From Planctomycetota bacterium (GTDB lineage: Bacteria; Planctomycetota; Phycisphaerae; Phycisphaerales; UBA1924), in assembly GCA_033763975.1 (NCBI GenBank), contig JANRJM010000011.1:1-64000 (forward strand): a stretch of 64,000 nt of DNA, given 5' to 3'. How positions within the stretch are numbered: position 1 is the stretch's first letter; the number at the start of each line of letters is the position of its first letter. Shown here one piece after another: positions 17,230 through 26,821 of the stretch. A program made the translations under genes and the position numbers. Below the pieces are notes generated by a model that did no database searches, had not been told where the DNA came from, and worked only from the letters and a program-made list of their open reading frames with translations.

Positions 17230-17235
17230 GGCGGG

Positions 17236-20136
17236 CTACTTCATGGCGATGGTCAGTGCGCTCACGCGGGCGGCCTTGATCGCGTCGCTCACCTTCGCGA
17301 TGTCCGTGCCGCCGCCCTGGGCGCTGTCGGGCTTGCCCCCGCCCTTCCCGCCCAGCAGCGCGCAGGTGTCGCGGACCCAGTCGCCCGCGCGCAGGCCCTT
17401 CTGCACGAGCCAGTCGGGGACCATCGCGCACACGCCCACCTTGCCGGCCCCCTCGTCCACGCACACCAGCATCACCGCGGACTTCGTGCAGATGTCGCGC
17501 ACCGTCTTGACGGCGGCCTGCAACGCCGCCCGGTCGTCGCCGATCGCCAGCGTCGTGACGATCACCTGGTCGTTGGCGGCCTGGGCGCTCTGCGCGATGC
17601 TGCGCGCCAGTCGGACGGCCTCGTCGCGCATCGCGGCGCCCATCGCCTTCTCCGCCGCCTTCACACGCTCCTGCAGCGACGCGATCCCCGCGCGGACCTG
17701 CGCCTTGCGCCACGACGAGCAGACCGCGGCGTCCAGGTCCGCCAGCAGCCCCTGCACGAGATTCGGAAGGTCGATGTCGCGCGCGCCCGCCGCCTCCGCG
17801 ACGCGCCGTTCGAGCGCGATGCCCGCGGCCTGGGCGGCTTCCGCCGGCTCGCCCGTCAGGGCCACGATGCGCCGGATGCCCTTCGCGACGGCCTCCTCGC
17901 CCACCACCGCGAACGACGCCAGCAGCGCCGTCCGCTCGACGTGCGTCCCGCCGCAGAACTCGACCGACAGCTCGCGCCACGCCGGGTTGGCCGGGCCCGC
18001 CACCAGGTCCGACACGGGCTGCCCGATCGAGACCACGCGCACGGGGTCGGGGTATGTCTCGCCGAAGACCGCGCGCAGCCCGCTGATCTCGCGGGCCGCC
18101 GCCAGCGGCGCCGGCTCGGCGTACACCGTCAGGTCCTGGCGGATGGCGGTGCCGACGATCTCCTCGATACGCCGCAGCTCGTCGGGCGAGACCGGCTGCG
18201 CGTGGCTGAAATCGAACCGGAACCGGTCGGGGGCGACGAGCGAGCCCTTCTGGTCCACCCCGTCGCCCAGCACCGCGCGGAGCGCGAAGTTCGCCAGGTG
18301 CGTGCCCGTGTGGTTGCCCGCGATGCGCGCCCGACGCAGCTTGTCGATCTGCATCGACACGCTGTCGCCCACCCGGATCTCCCCGTGCGTCACGCGCCCG
18401 ATGTGCAGCACGTACCCGCCGAACGCCTGCACCGATTCGACGACGAACTCGCCCCCCTCGTGCCGGTCGTGCGCGTGGGCGCGGCTCTCGGACACCACGA
18501 CGATCCGCCCCGCGTCGCACTCCTGCCCGCCCATCGTCGCGTAGAACGGTGTGCGGTCGGTCACGATGCCGATCGTGCGTGACCGCTGCGACAGCGTGAC
18601 CCGCGCGTGCTCGTCGAAGTGCTCGCCCGTCCAGATCGCACGCACGTGCGCCACCAGATCTCGCGCCTGGAACTTGTGATGATCGTCCGTCGCGTCGATG
18701 TGCAGGTGCTTCAGGCGCGCCACCGCATCGCCCGGGAGCGTCAGCGCCTTCGCCTCGTCCTTCGCATCGACCGCGCGAGAACGCTCCTTGGCGGCCTCCA
18801 TCGCCGCCTCGAACCCGGCGACGTCGACCTTCAGCCCGCGCTCCTCGGCCATCTGCACGGTCAAGTCGATCGGGAACCCGTAGGTGTCGTACAGCTTGAA
18901 GGCGTCGTCGCCCGAGATCGGGCTGCGGGCCGCGACTTCTTCGAAGAGCTTGATCCCGCGGTCCAGCGTCTTGCCGAAGCTCTCTTCTTCCTCGTGGATG
19001 ACCGCCGCGACGCGGGCGGGGTCCTTGTTCAGTTCGGGGAACGCGTGCCCGAAGCGCTCGACGACGGTGGGGACGAGCTGCGCGAAGAACCCCGTGCGGG
19101 CGCCCAGGACCTGGCGCCCGAAGCGGACGGCCCGGCGCAGGATGCGGCGCAGCACGTACCCCCGCCCGACGTTGCTGGGCAGCGCGCCGTCGGTGATGGC
19201 GAACGTGAGCGTGCGGATGTGGTCGGCGATGACGCGGTAGGCCGTGTCGACGTTGCCGGTGTCGGCGGCGCCGAGGCGGCCCGTGTAGCCGTGGGGCGGG
19301 TTGGTGAGCTGCTCGATGCGCGCGAAGATGGGCATGAACACGTCGGTGTCGTAGTTGCTGCGCTTGTTCTGGAGGATCGAGGTGAGGCGTTCGAGCCCCA
19401 TGCCGGTGTCGACGTGGCGCGCGGGCAGGGGCTTGAGCGTGCCGGCGTCTTCGCGGTTGAACTGGATGAACACGTTGTTCCAGATCTCGATGAGATCGGG
19501 GTCGCCGGCGTTGACGAGCTCGGGGACGAAGCGCCCGCGCTCCTGCGGGCCGATGCGGTCGTAGTGGATCTCGGTGCACGGGCCGCACGGCCCGGTCTCG
19601 CCCATCTCCCAGAAGTTGTCCTTCATGTTGCCCGGGAGGACGCGCTCGGGGGGCAGGTACTTGAGCCACAGCGCGCGGGTCTCGTGGTCGGGCTCCAGGC
19701 CTGCCCTGGGGTTGCCCTCGAAGTACGTGGCGTAGAGGCGGTCGGGCGAGAGGGCGTAGACCTTCGTGAGCAGTTCCCACGACCAGTCGACGGCCTCCTG
19801 CTTGAAGTACTCGCCGAACGACCAGTTGCCGAGCATCTCGAAGAACGTGTGGTGGTAGGTGTCCTTGCCCACGTCGTCGAGGTCGTTGTGCTTGCCGCCC
19901 GCGCGGATGCACTTCTGGCTGTTGGCGGCCCGTCGCAGGCGCCCCAGGTCGGAGTTCGGGTCGGCCTGCCCGAGAAAGATCGGCTTGAACTGGTTCATCC
20001 CCGCGTTCGTGAAGAGCAGCGTCGGGTCGTCGAGCGGGACGCACGGCGACGAGGGCACGAAGACGTGCGACCGCTTCGAGACGAAGTAGTCGATGAAGGC
20101 GGCGCGCACGCGATCGACGGTCCAGTGGGTGCCCAT
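17236..20136 (-). CDS. alaS: Alanine--tRNA ligase
   Basis: AlaS charges tRNA-Ala and removes mischarged serine or glycine. The 966-residue protein is longer than the usual 870-890. The class II catalytic core is clear (FVPSSPCVPLDDPTLLFTNAGMNQF split across motif 1, NDLDDVGKDTYHHTFFEMLGNWSFG for motif 2, GLERLTSILQ and GRGYVLRRILRRA for motif 3). The editing domain has both zinc-ligand pairs, NHTGTH and CGGTH. A C-terminal DHHA1 domain ends with GGKGGGKPDSAQGGG. The gene leads the cluster that continues into the ATP synthase genes with a seven-base gap. TACAAT ends nine bases before the ATG, suggesting an own, nearly leaderless promoter. Confidence 0.96.
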   Translation of the reverse strand: MGTHWTVDRVRAAFIDYFVSKRSHVFVPSSPCVPLDDPTLLFTNAGMNQFKPIFLGQADPNSDLGRLRRAANSQKCIRAGGKHNDLDDVGKDTYHHTFFEMLGNWSFGEYFKQEAVDWSWELLTKVYALSPDRLYATYFEGNPRAGLEPDHETRALWLKYLPPERVLPGNMKDNFWEMGETGPCGPCTEIHYDRIGPQERGRFVPELVNAGDPDLIEIWNNVFIQFNREDAGTLKPLPARHVDTGMGLERLTSILQNKRSNYDTDVFMPIFARIEQLTNPPHGYTGRLGAADTGNVDTAYRVIADHIRTLTFAITDGALPSNVGRGYVLRRILRRAVRFGRQVLGARTGFFAQLVPTVVERFGHAFPELNKDPARVAAVIHEEEESFGKTLDRGIKLFEEVAARSPISGDDAFKLYDTYGFPIDLTVQMAEERGLKVDVAGFEAAMEAAKERSRAVDAKDEAKALTLPGDAVARLKHLHIDATDDHHKFQARDLVAHVRAIWTGEHFDEHARVTLSQRSRTIGIVTDRTPFYATMGGQECDAGRIVVVSESRAHAHDRHEGGEFVVESVQAFGGYVLHIGRVTHGEIRVGDSVSMQIDKLRRARIAGNHTGTHLANFALRAVLGDGVDQKGSLVAPDRFRFDFSHAQPVSPDELRRIEEIVGTAIRQDLTVYAEPAPLAAAREISGLRAVFGETYPDPVRVVSIGQPVSDLVAGPANPAWRELSVEFCGGTHVERTALLASFAVVGEEAVAKGIRRIVALTGEPAEAAQAAGIALERRVAEAAGARDIDLPNLVQGLLADLDAAVCSSWRKAQVRAGIASLQERVKAAEKAMGAAMRDEAVRLARSIAQSAQAANDQVIVTTLAIGDDRAALQAAVKTVRDICTKSAVMLVCVDEGAGKVGVCAMVPDWLVQKGLRAGDWVRDTCALLGGKGGGKPDSAQGGGTDIAKVSDAIKAARVSALTIAMK

Positions 20137-20145
20137 AGGGGGCGG

Positions 20146-20151
20146 ATTGTA
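20146..20151 (-). promoter_or_regulatory. Candidate -10 box for alaS (TACAAT), near-leaderless spacing
   Basis: On the minus strand TACAAT, one mismatch from the sigma-70 consensus, ends nine bases before the alaS ATG. The space between (ccgcccccT-type) has no ribosome binding site. It would also drive the downstream atp genes. Confidence 0.5.
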
Positions 20152-20220
20152 GTTTCACGCCGGGCGGGCAGAACGCGCCTCGCCCCGGCGCACCAGCGCT
20201 CCGCCCGAGCGCCGGTCGGG

Positions 20221-20226
20221 TATGCT
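20221..20226 (+). promoter_or_regulatory. Candidate -10 box for sthA (TATGCT), leaderless spacing
   Basis: TATGCT ends eight bases before the sthA ATG. No ribosome binding site fits in between. It is divergent from the alaS box, with 70 bp between them. Confidence 0.45.
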
Positions 20227-20234
20227 GTGCCCCG

Positions 20235-21653
20235 ATGCGTTCCTACGACCTGGTGGTGATCGGATCGGGCCCGGCGGGGCAGAAGTGCGCCATCCAGGCG
20301 TCCAAGCTGGGCAAGCGGGTGTGCGTGGTCGAGCGCAGCGAGGTCGTCGGCGGGGCGGCGATCAACACTGGCACCATCCCCAGCAAGGCGCTGCGCGAGG
20401 CGATCCTCGCGGCGACGGGCAAGAGCCCCTTCATGCCCCGCTTCGGCGACTTCATGTCCGCACGCGGCAAGGTGAGCCTGCGCGACCTGTTCACCGCGTG
20501 CGAGGCGATCATCAAGAACGAGATCGCGCTGGTGCGCGGGCACTTCCGCAGCAACGGGATCGACCTCCTCAACGGCAGCGCCCGGTTCCGCGATGCCTCG
20601 ACCATCGAGGTCGTCAGCGAGCACTCGCAGGAGGTGGTGCAGGCTGCGCACGTGTGCATCGCCGTCGGCACCAGCCCCGCCCGCCCCGGCACGATCGACT
20701 TCGACGCCTCCGACATCATCACGAGCGACGACCTGCTGCGCCTCGCCGAACTCCCCCAGTCCATGATCGTGGTGGGGGGCGGGGTCATCGGCACCGAGTA
20801 CGCCTCGATGCTCGCGGCATTGGGCGTCAAGGTGACGCTGGTGGAGGGTCGCACGCGCCTGCTGGACTTCGTCGACGCCGAGATCGCCGAGGCGCTCCAG
20901 TACCACCTCCGCCAGGCGGGCGTCACGCTGCGCATGGGCGAGAAGGTCGTCAGCATCCGCAAGGTCGAACCCCCGCCGGGCGCGCGCAGCACGAACAACG
21001 TCATGGCCGAGGCCACGCTCGAGAGCGGGAAGACCCTGCGCGCCGACTGCCTGCTGTACGCCATCGGGCGTCAGGGGGCGACGGCGTCGCTCGGGCTCGA
21101 GGCCGCGGGGCTCGCGCCCGACGATCGCGGGCGGATCAAGGTGAACGCCCAGTACCAGACGGTCGTCCCGCACATCTACGCCGCGGGCGACGTCATCGGT
21201 TTCCCGGCGCTCGCGAGCACGAGCATGGAGCAGGGGCGGATGGCGGCGTGCGGGATGTTCGGGGAGAAGTGCGAGAGCTACGGCAACCTGCTCCCGTACG
21301 GGATCTACTCGATCCCGGAGATGAGCATGGTGGGGTGGACGGAGGAGGCCCTGACCAAGGAGGGCATCCCGTACGAGGCGGGGGTGGCGCAGTACAAGGA
21401 GATCGCGCGCGGGCAGTTGCTGGGCGACGAGATCGGCATGCTGAAGATGCTGATCCACCAGGAAAGCCGCACGATCCTGGGCGTGCACGCGCTGGGGACG
21501 GGCGCGACCGAGCTGATCCACATCGGCCAGGCGGCGATGGCGTTCGGCGCGACGGTCGACTACTTCGTGAACGCGGTCTTCAACTGGCCGACGCTCGCGG
21601 AGTGCTACAAGGTGGCGGCGCTCAACGGGCTGAACAAGCTGCGCAACGTCTGA
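20235..21653 (+). CDS. sthA: Si-specific NAD(P)+ transhydrogenase (soluble)
   Basis: SthA is a cytoplasmic FAD enzyme that moves reducing equivalents between NADPH and NAD+. The 472-residue protein has an FAD-binding GSGPAGQKCAIQASKLGK, the NAD(P)-binding GGGVIGTEYASMLAALG and the FAD motif HIYAAGDVIG. The redox disulfide of its relatives (lipoamide dehydrogenase, glutathione reductase, CxxxxC) is absent: the segment reads NTGTIPSKALRE. This Thr form is the hallmark of SthA within the family. The dimerisation domain with IHIGQAAMAFGATVDYFVNAVFN is complete. The downstream coiled-coil gene begins 62 bp later. Confidence 0.9.
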   Translation: MRSYDLVVIGSGPAGQKCAIQASKLGKRVCVVERSEVVGGAAINTGTIPSKALREAILAATGKSPFMPRFGDFMSARGKVSLRDLFTACEAIIKNEIALVRGHFRSNGIDLLNGSARFRDASTIEVVSEHSQEVVQAAHVCIAVGTSPARPGTIDFDASDIITSDDLLRLAELPQSMIVVGGGVIGTEYASMLAALGVKVTLVEGRTRLLDFVDAEIAEALQYHLRQAGVTLRMGEKVVSIRKVEPPPGARSTNNVMAEATLESGKTLRADCLLYAIGRQGATASLGLEAAGLAPDDRGRIKVNAQYQTVVPHIYAAGDVIGFPALASTSMEQGRMAACGMFGEKCESYGNLLPYGIYSIPEMSMVGWTEEALTKEGIPYEAGVAQYKEIARGQLLGDEIGMLKMLIHQESRTILGVHALGTGATELIHIGQAAMAFGATVDYFVNAVFNWPTLAECYKVAALNGLNKLRNV

Positions 21654-21715
21654 ACGTGCCGCGGGGTGTCCGGGCGGGGTGGCGGTGCTCGTGCGGAGCG
21701 CCGTGGGGAGGACGG

Positions 21716-22201
21716 GTGTTCAACGTCATCGCGGCGCAGCCGAGCGAGAACCTGCTGTCGGGGGCGGCGGACATCATCGCGCTGGTGGTTCTCGGGGCGG
21801 TCGCCGTGGCGGGCCCGTTCGTCGCGCTGCTGCGCCGCGAAGCCAACCGGCGGCGGCAGGCCGAGCAGGCCCTCGTCGAGGCGCGCCGTGCGCTGGAGGC
21901 ATCGGCGAACGCGGCGGGCGCTGGAGGCGGGGTGTCGCGCGAGGTGCACGCGCAGCGCGAGTCGATCGCGTTCGAGCAGCACCGGCGGCTGAACGACCTG
22001 GCGTACCGCAAGATGGGGCTGGAGGTGCAGGCGCTGGAGGTGCAGCTCAAGCTCATGGAGAGCGACCTGCGCCGGCGCGACGAGGCGGGCGAGCACGCCG
22101 AGGCCGCCCTGCAGAAGGTGCGCCTGGAGATCGACAGCCTGCGGTTGCACATCCGCGAGCAGCGCAAGCGCGTGGACGACTACGGGCAGTTCGACGAGTA
22201 G
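21716..22201 (+). CDS. Single-pass membrane protein with coiled coil
   Basis: GTG 21716 has GGGGAGG four bases upstream. The 161-residue protein has one membrane helix (about residues 16-38, ADIIALVVLGAVAVAGPFVAL) with a short outside N-terminus. A long helical cytoplasmic part follows, made mostly of charged residues in heptad-like order (RREANRRRQAEQALVEARRA and EVQALEVQLKLMESDLRRRD). The family is unknown to me. It lies between sthA and the DNA polymerase III subunit, all on one strand, without clear functional link. The shape resembles small scaffold or tether proteins. Confidence 0.7.
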   Translation: MFNVIAAQPSENLLSGAADIIALVVLGAVAVAGPFVALLRREANRRRQAEQALVEARRALEASANAAGAGGGVSREVHAQRESIAFEQHRRLNDLAYRKMGLEVQALEVQLKLMESDLRRRDEAGEHAEAALQKVRLEIDSLRLHIREQRKRVDDYGQFDE

Positions 22202-22225
22202 CCGCCGGGCGTGGGGCGGGGGCCG

Positions 22226-22231
22226 TACGCT
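22226..22231 (+). promoter_or_regulatory. Candidate -10 box for holB (TACGCT), leaderless spacing
   Basis: TACGCT ends six bases before GTG 22238 and supports that start over GTG 22211, which lies upstream of the box. Confidence 0.4.
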
Positions 22232-22237
22232 GGGGCC

Positions 22238-23371
22238 GTGGCGAAGCGTCCGGCAAAGTCCGCGGTCGGGGCGATCGAGGCGCCCCCGCCTCCCGAGCAC
22301 CCCGTGCCCGCGCCGATCCCGCTGACGGGCGTGGTGGGGCAGGACCGCGCAATCGGCATCCTGCTCGACGCGATGCGGGCGGAGCGCGTCCACCACGCGT
22401 GGGTCTTCCACGGGCCCACGGGCGTGGGGAAGTTCACCACCGCGCTCGCCTTTGCGGCGGTGGTGCTGGACCCCACCAGCGCCCCGACGCTGACGGGGGG
22501 CCTCGCGCCCGACCCCGAGAGCCACACGCAGCGCCTGCTGCGCGCGGGCGCGCACCCGGACCTGCACGTCATCCGCAAGGAACTGGCCCGGTTCCACGAC
22601 GACGCGAAGGTCCGCGAGCGCAAGCAGACGAACATCCCGCTGGACGTGGTGCGGTCGTTCATGCTGGAGCCGGCCGCGCTGAACGCGACGGTGCGCACAT
22701 CCGCGCCGGTTGCCAAGGTGTTCATCGTCGACGAGGCCGAGATGCTGGCCGGCGCGTCGCAGAACGCCGTGCTCAAGTTCCTCGAAGAGCCCCCGCCCCG
22801 GACGCTGGTGATCCTCGTGACCGACAGCGAGGAGCGCCTGTTGCCCACGATCCGCTCGCGCTGCCAGCGGGTGTTCTTTCCCCCGCTCTCGCAGGCCGAC
22901 ATGCAGCGCTGCGTGCGCGCGAGCGGGCTGGAGCTGGACCCCGCGGCAACCCCGTGGCTGCTGGAGTTCGCCGACGGCTCGCCCGGCGTGCTGCACGGCG
23001 CGGTGCGCCACGGGCTCTGGGCGTGGCAGCAGCGCCTCGCCCCGCTGCTGGCGGCGTCCGACGGCGCGTCGTACCGCGTGGAGCTCGGATCAACGATGGC
23101 CGACCTGGCCGACGAGTGGGCCGAGGCGTGGGTGAAGGCCAACCCGTACGCGAGCAAGGAAGGCGCGAACAAGGCCGGCGCCGACTGGGTGTTCCGCGTG
23201 GTGGCGTCGCACCTGCGGGGGCGGCTTCGCCGGGGGGCGTCGGCGGGCGCGTGGCGCCGCGTCGAGGCGCTCCGCGAGGCGGAGCGCGAGATCGATTCCA
23301 ACGTGAACCAGACGTTCGTGTTCGAGAAGCTCGCGGCGGAGCTGTGCGCCCGGGCTACGCCTGCGCGCTGA
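22238..23371 (+). CDS. holB: DNA polymerase III subunit delta' (clamp-loader ATPase-like)
   Basis: Delta' is the stator of the replicative clamp loader. From GTG 22238 the protein has 377 residues. It shows the AAA+ layout: GVVGQDRAIGILLDAM, Walker A GPTGVGKFTT, Walker B-like KVFIVDEAEML and sensor-1 block AVLKFLEEPPPRTLVILVTD, then RLLPTIRSRCQRVFF with the SRC motif. The Walker A is well formed, so ATP may be bound, unlike in E. coli. The zinc-binding cysteines of DnaX are missing, which favours HolB over a gamma/tau protein. The last 17 bases overlap the end of fliS on the other strand. A start at 22211 would add nine residues. Confidence 0.85.
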   Translation: MAKRPAKSAVGAIEAPPPPEHPVPAPIPLTGVVGQDRAIGILLDAMRAERVHHAWVFHGPTGVGKFTTALAFAAVVLDPTSAPTLTGGLAPDPESHTQRLLRAGAHPDLHVIRKELARFHDDAKVRERKQTNIPLDVVRSFMLEPAALNATVRTSAPVAKVFIVDEAEMLAGASQNAVLKFLEEPPPRTLVILVTDSEERLLPTIRSRCQRVFFPPLSQADMQRCVRASGLELDPAATPWLLEFADGSPGVLHGAVRHGLWAWQQRLAPLLAASDGASYRVELGSTMADLADEWAEAWVKANPYASKEGANKAGADWVFRVVASHLRGRLRRGASAGAWRRVEALREAEREIDSNVNQTFVFEKLAAELCARATPAR

Positions 23372-23807
23372 ACGCCGCGGGCGCCGGGCGCGGGGCGGCG
23401 CCGCGCTCCTCGGCGAGGCGGCGCATGAGCAGAACCCAGGTCTCGCGCTCGAACTCGAGCAGCTCGATGACCTTGTCGATCTTCGCGAGGTCCTTCTCGT
23501 GCGCGCCCTCGACGAGCGTTCGGTAGATGAAGGCGTAGAGGGCCTTGGCGTTGCGGGCGAGCTCGGGGTCGATGTCCTCGCGGATGGTCGTCATGAGTTC
23601 GAAGACGATGTCGCGCGCCTGCGAGAAGCCCTGGAACGCCGCCTCGTGGCGCGCGCGCGCCAGCCCGTCGCGCCCCTGCGTCGCGAACTTCACCGCGCCC
23701 TCGAGCAGCATGAGGCGGAGCTCCTCGGGCGAGGCGGTGAGCACGCGGGTGCGGAGGTAGGCGTTGGCGTGCGCGGCGGCCTGGGGCGACGTGGTCATGG
23801 TGTTCAT
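23355..23807 (-). CDS. fliS: Flagellar export chaperone FliS
   Basis: FliS binds newly made flagellin in the cytoplasm and keeps it unpolymerised until export. The 150-residue protein is slightly longer than the usual 125-135. It has the helical bundle with YLRTRVLTASPEELRLMLLEG at residues 17-37 (Y-x5-V-x-TASPEEL is the family opening), followed by ARDIVFELMTTIRED and LYAFIYRTLVEG. A Pro/Ala tail ends it. It follows fliD by 66 bp on the same strand, the common fliD-fliS order. Two possible ATGs (MNTMTTS) are nine bases apart. Confidence 0.92.
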   Translation of the reverse strand: MNTMTTSPQAAAHANAYLRTRVLTASPEELRLMLLEGAVKFATQGRDGLARARHEAAFQGFSQARDIVFELMTTIREDIDPELARNAKALYAFIYRTLVEGAHEKDLAKIDKVIELLEFERETWVLLMRRLAEERGAAPRPAPAAFSAQA

Positions 23808-23873
23808 TCGATCGGAGTGCGGGGGCGTCGTCTTGAACGCGTCGGGGGCGGATCTCGTCGGATCGTGCGGCGA

Positions 23874-26795
23874 CTACCCGGCGCGCGTCACCCCGCCGAT
23901 GGAACCGAGGGCCGCCTGCTGCGACTGGAGCGAGCCGATCGCCTTCTCCATGGCGAGGAACTGTCGTTCGAGGATGTTGCGTCGCTGCTCGAGGCGTGCG
24001 TTGTACGACTCGATGCGGGCGTTCTGCAGGGAGATCTGGTTGCCGATGCCCTGGGTGCGCCCGGTCAGCACGCCGCTGGTCGAGTCCACGTAGCGGTCGA
24101 CGAGCTGCTCGAACTGGCCCATGACGCCCAGCGCGGAGAAGGTCGAGCCGGCGTTGGGGTTGCGCACGAGCACCGAGCCGTCGCCGAAGACGTCGAGCTG
24201 CGCGTCGTCGGACTGCGTGCGCGTGACGAAGAGCGATTCGACGCTCGCGGGGTCCTCCTGCAGGGCCTCGCGCAGACGATCGGTGTCCAGTTCGAGCGTC
24301 CCGCCGTCGCCCACCGAGATGCCGACCTCGAGCAGCGTGTTGAACCGCCCGCTCGTCCCCACCCCGGGCGACGAGACGGCGCGGAACAGGGCGGCACGCA
24401 GCTCGCGGACCGTGCCGTCGCCCAGCAGGGGCCCGCCCCGCTCGGTCGCCTTGTCGTAGCGGCTCTGCGTGTCGATGCGCTGGATCGCTGTGTTGAAGCT
24501 CGACACGAACAGCTCGACGGCCTTCTCGATCGCGTTCGTGTCGGTCTGCACGTTGAGCGTCACCGGCGAGTTGCTCGCGCCGGTCAGATCGATCCGCACG
24601 CCCGGCACGATCGAGTCCACCGTGTTCGACGAGCCCACGATCGCGACGCCCCGCGCCGCGTCCGTCGAGCCGTAGAACACGCGCGAATCGCTCCCGGCGT
24701 CGAGCGTCGCGAGCCCGAGGTCGACCGAGCCCGAGTCGATGATGAACCGCCCCGCGGTGCCGGCGTTCCCGCTCGTCAGGCTCAGGCGGAACGGCGCGGA
24801 CGACGATCCGTCGCGCACGATCGCCGCCGTCACGCCCGCGTTCGCCTGGTTGAGCTTCGTCACGACCTGGTCGAGGGTGTCGGCGGCGGAGAACGACACG
24901 ACGCGCTCGAACGTGCCGTTGAGGGCGTTCGCCCCGCCCGTGCCCGACGCCGTGCCCGCGAGGTTGAGGCTCCGCGCCACGCTGCCGGACTGGTCGCTGA
25001 TGGAGATCTTGGTGGCGCCGGGGACGGGGTCGGTGGTGAGGTCCTCCACGATGCGGATCCCGTCGCCGTTGCTGTTGATCTCGGCCCGCACCCGCAGCCC
25101 GCGCGAGTTGATCTGGTCGATGAAGTCGCCCACGGTCTTGATCGAGTCGGAGATCGTCACCACCTGCGACTCGCCGTCCGAATCCACCAGGCGGAACGTG
25201 CCCGTGCCGATGCCCCGCCCCGCGTTGAGCGAGGAGAGCAGCGTGGCGCGGCTCATGTACTGGCGCTGCAGGTTGCCCGACGACTCCGTGCTCGACGCGA
25301 CGCCCGAGGGCCCGGTCGAGATGCCCAGCGAGGCGGCGGTGTCGCTCCCGGACGTGCCCGTGATGATGAGGTTCGAGGCCGACGCGCCGGTGAGGTCGGT
25401 GACGACGATGCCCGTGCCGCGTTCGTCCAGCGAGACGTCGACGCGCGCGCCCGAGCCGGCGTCGGACGCCTGCTCGATCTGGCGGAAGATGTCGTCGAGC
25501 GAGGCCTCGCGGTCGATGGTGACGGAGAAGGTCGCCCCGTTGCGCAGCGTGAAGTTCAGCGCGCCGTCGCCGGCGATGCCCGCCCCGCCGTTCAGCCCGC
25601 GTCCCAGGGTGGAGTTGAGCGTGGCGAGCACGCGCTTGCCGTTCAGCGTGGCGCCGGGGGTGGCGCCGATGAACCCCAGGTCGGTAGCGGTGGTGTCGCC
25701 GTTCTCGACCACGCTCAGCGTGCGTGTGCCGGTCGAATCGACGAGGCGCAGCCGCCCGTTGGTCGCGTCGACGCTGATCGAGACGTCCGTGACGTTGCTG
25801 TCGGCGAGGGCCTGGGTGACGCGGTCGATCACGCCCTGCACGGTGGTGACCGCGCCCTGCGTGCGGGTGAGCACCGGATCGCCCCCGCCCGAGGGGACGA
25901 CGTCCTCGTAGACGTCGCCGATGTTGACGAGCACCTCGGTGGGCGTGCCCCCGCCGTTGTCGATCACGATCTTGAAGTTGAACGCGCCCGTGCCGGCAAC
26001 GCTGTCGATCGACACGCCCCGCCCGTCGTTGAGGGTGCTCAGCAGCGTGCCCCCGTGCAGCGAGTAGACGGACGAGCCGGTGATCCGCCCGCCCGTCGCC
26101 GAGCCGGCGATGCCCAGGCTGCTGGCGGTGGTGTAGCCGGCGGTGTTCGCGATGGACATGGTGCCGGGCCCGCCGGCGGTGTCGTCCACGACCAGGCGCC
26201 CGTCCTGGACCCGGGCCGAGACCCGCGCCGTGCCGTTCTGGTTGATCGCGGCGAGCACCTCGCCCACCGTGGTGGTGCGCGACAGGTCGACCACGGCCGT
26301 CCCGCCGGCCGAGTCGGTGATGGAGATCCTGCCGCGCGAGACGCCCGCGCCGCTGTTGAGGTCGCTGAGTTCCACGTCGCGATCCAGTCGCGCCTGGGTG
26401 GATTCCAGCGTCACCTGCGTGAGGCCCACGGCCGAGACATCGCGATTCGCGAAGCCGCGGCTCAGGAGCTGCTGCGTCGACACGAGCCGATCGACGATGA
26501 ACTGGTACACGCCCGGGGCCGCGTCGGTCGAGGCGGTGGCGCGGAGCACGTCGGGGTTCGAGGACGTCGCGCTGCGCGTCTGGAAGGTCTTGTTGTCGCG
26601 GAACGCCTTCGCGGCGGTGCGGAGTGCGCTCAGGCGCGAGTTGATGTCGAGGTACGCGGAGTTCTGGAGCTGGAGCTGCACGATGCGCGCCTGCGCCTGG
26701 TCGCGCGGGCGGGCCTCGATCGCCAACAACTGGCTGATGATCGACTGCGAGTCGATCCCGCTGAAGATGCCCACCCCGCTGGTGATCCCGCCCAT
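23874..26795 (-). CDS. fliD: Flagellar filament capping protein FliD (unusually long)
   Basis: FliD caps the growing filament and inserts flagellin. AAGGAGG five bases before ATG 26795 fixes the start; the frame upstream is not coding. The N-terminus (GGITSGVGIFSGIDSQSIIS, then IEARPRDQAQARIVQLQLQN) is the family's coiled-coil D0 region, and the C-terminus (GIGNQISLQNARIESYNARL, ERQFLAMEKAIGSLQSQQ) is its partner. At 973 residues it is about twice the E. coli protein. The extra length lies in the middle as repeated beta-rich units of the flagellin hook-IN type (such as VTIDREASLDDIFRQIEQA and TISDSIKTVGDFIDQINSRG). It is exported without a Sec signal. fliS follows. Confidence 0.93.
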   Translation of the reverse strand: MGGITSGVGIFSGIDSQSIISQLLAIEARPRDQAQARIVQLQLQNSAYLDINSRLSALRTAAKAFRDNKTFQTRSATSSNPDVLRATASTDAAPGVYQFIVDRLVSTQQLLSRGFANRDVSAVGLTQVTLESTQARLDRDVELSDLNSGAGVSRGRISITDSAGGTAVVDLSRTTTVGEVLAAINQNGTARVSARVQDGRLVVDDTAGGPGTMSIANTAGYTTASSLGIAGSATGGRITGSSVYSLHGGTLLSTLNDGRGVSIDSVAGTGAFNFKIVIDNGGGTPTEVLVNIGDVYEDVVPSGGGDPVLTRTQGAVTTVQGVIDRVTQALADSNVTDVSISVDATNGRLRLVDSTGTRTLSVVENGDTTATDLGFIGATPGATLNGKRVLATLNSTLGRGLNGGAGIAGDGALNFTLRNGATFSVTIDREASLDDIFRQIEQASDAGSGARVDVSLDERGTGIVVTDLTGASASNLIITGTSGSDTAASLGISTGPSGVASSTESSGNLQRQYMSRATLLSSLNAGRGIGTGTFRLVDSDGESQVVTISDSIKTVGDFIDQINSRGLRVRAEINSNGDGIRIVEDLTTDPVPGATKISISDQSGSVARSLNLAGTASGTGGANALNGTFERVVSFSAADTLDQVVTKLNQANAGVTAAIVRDGSSSAPFRLSLTSGNAGTAGRFIIDSGSVDLGLATLDAGSDSRVFYGSTDAARGVAIVGSSNTVDSIVPGVRIDLTGASNSPVTLNVQTDTNAIEKAVELFVSSFNTAIQRIDTQSRYDKATERGGPLLGDGTVRELRAALFRAVSSPGVGTSGRFNTLLEVGISVGDGGTLELDTDRLREALQEDPASVESLFVTRTQSDDAQLDVFGDGSVLVRNPNAGSTFSALGVMGQFEQLVDRYVDSTSGVLTGRTQGIGNQISLQNARIESYNARLEQRRNILERQFLAMEKAIGSLQSQQAALGSIGGVTRAG

Positions 26796-26821
26796 GACAT
26801 CCTCCTTGAACCCGGCGCGAT

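Noticed and set aside
16199-20158. Continuous 1,319-codon minus-strand frame
   Set aside because: Only its last 164 codons (AtpZ) are a gene. The rest runs through alaS in the wrong phase and is Arg/Gly/Ala-rich noise typical of high-GC DNA.
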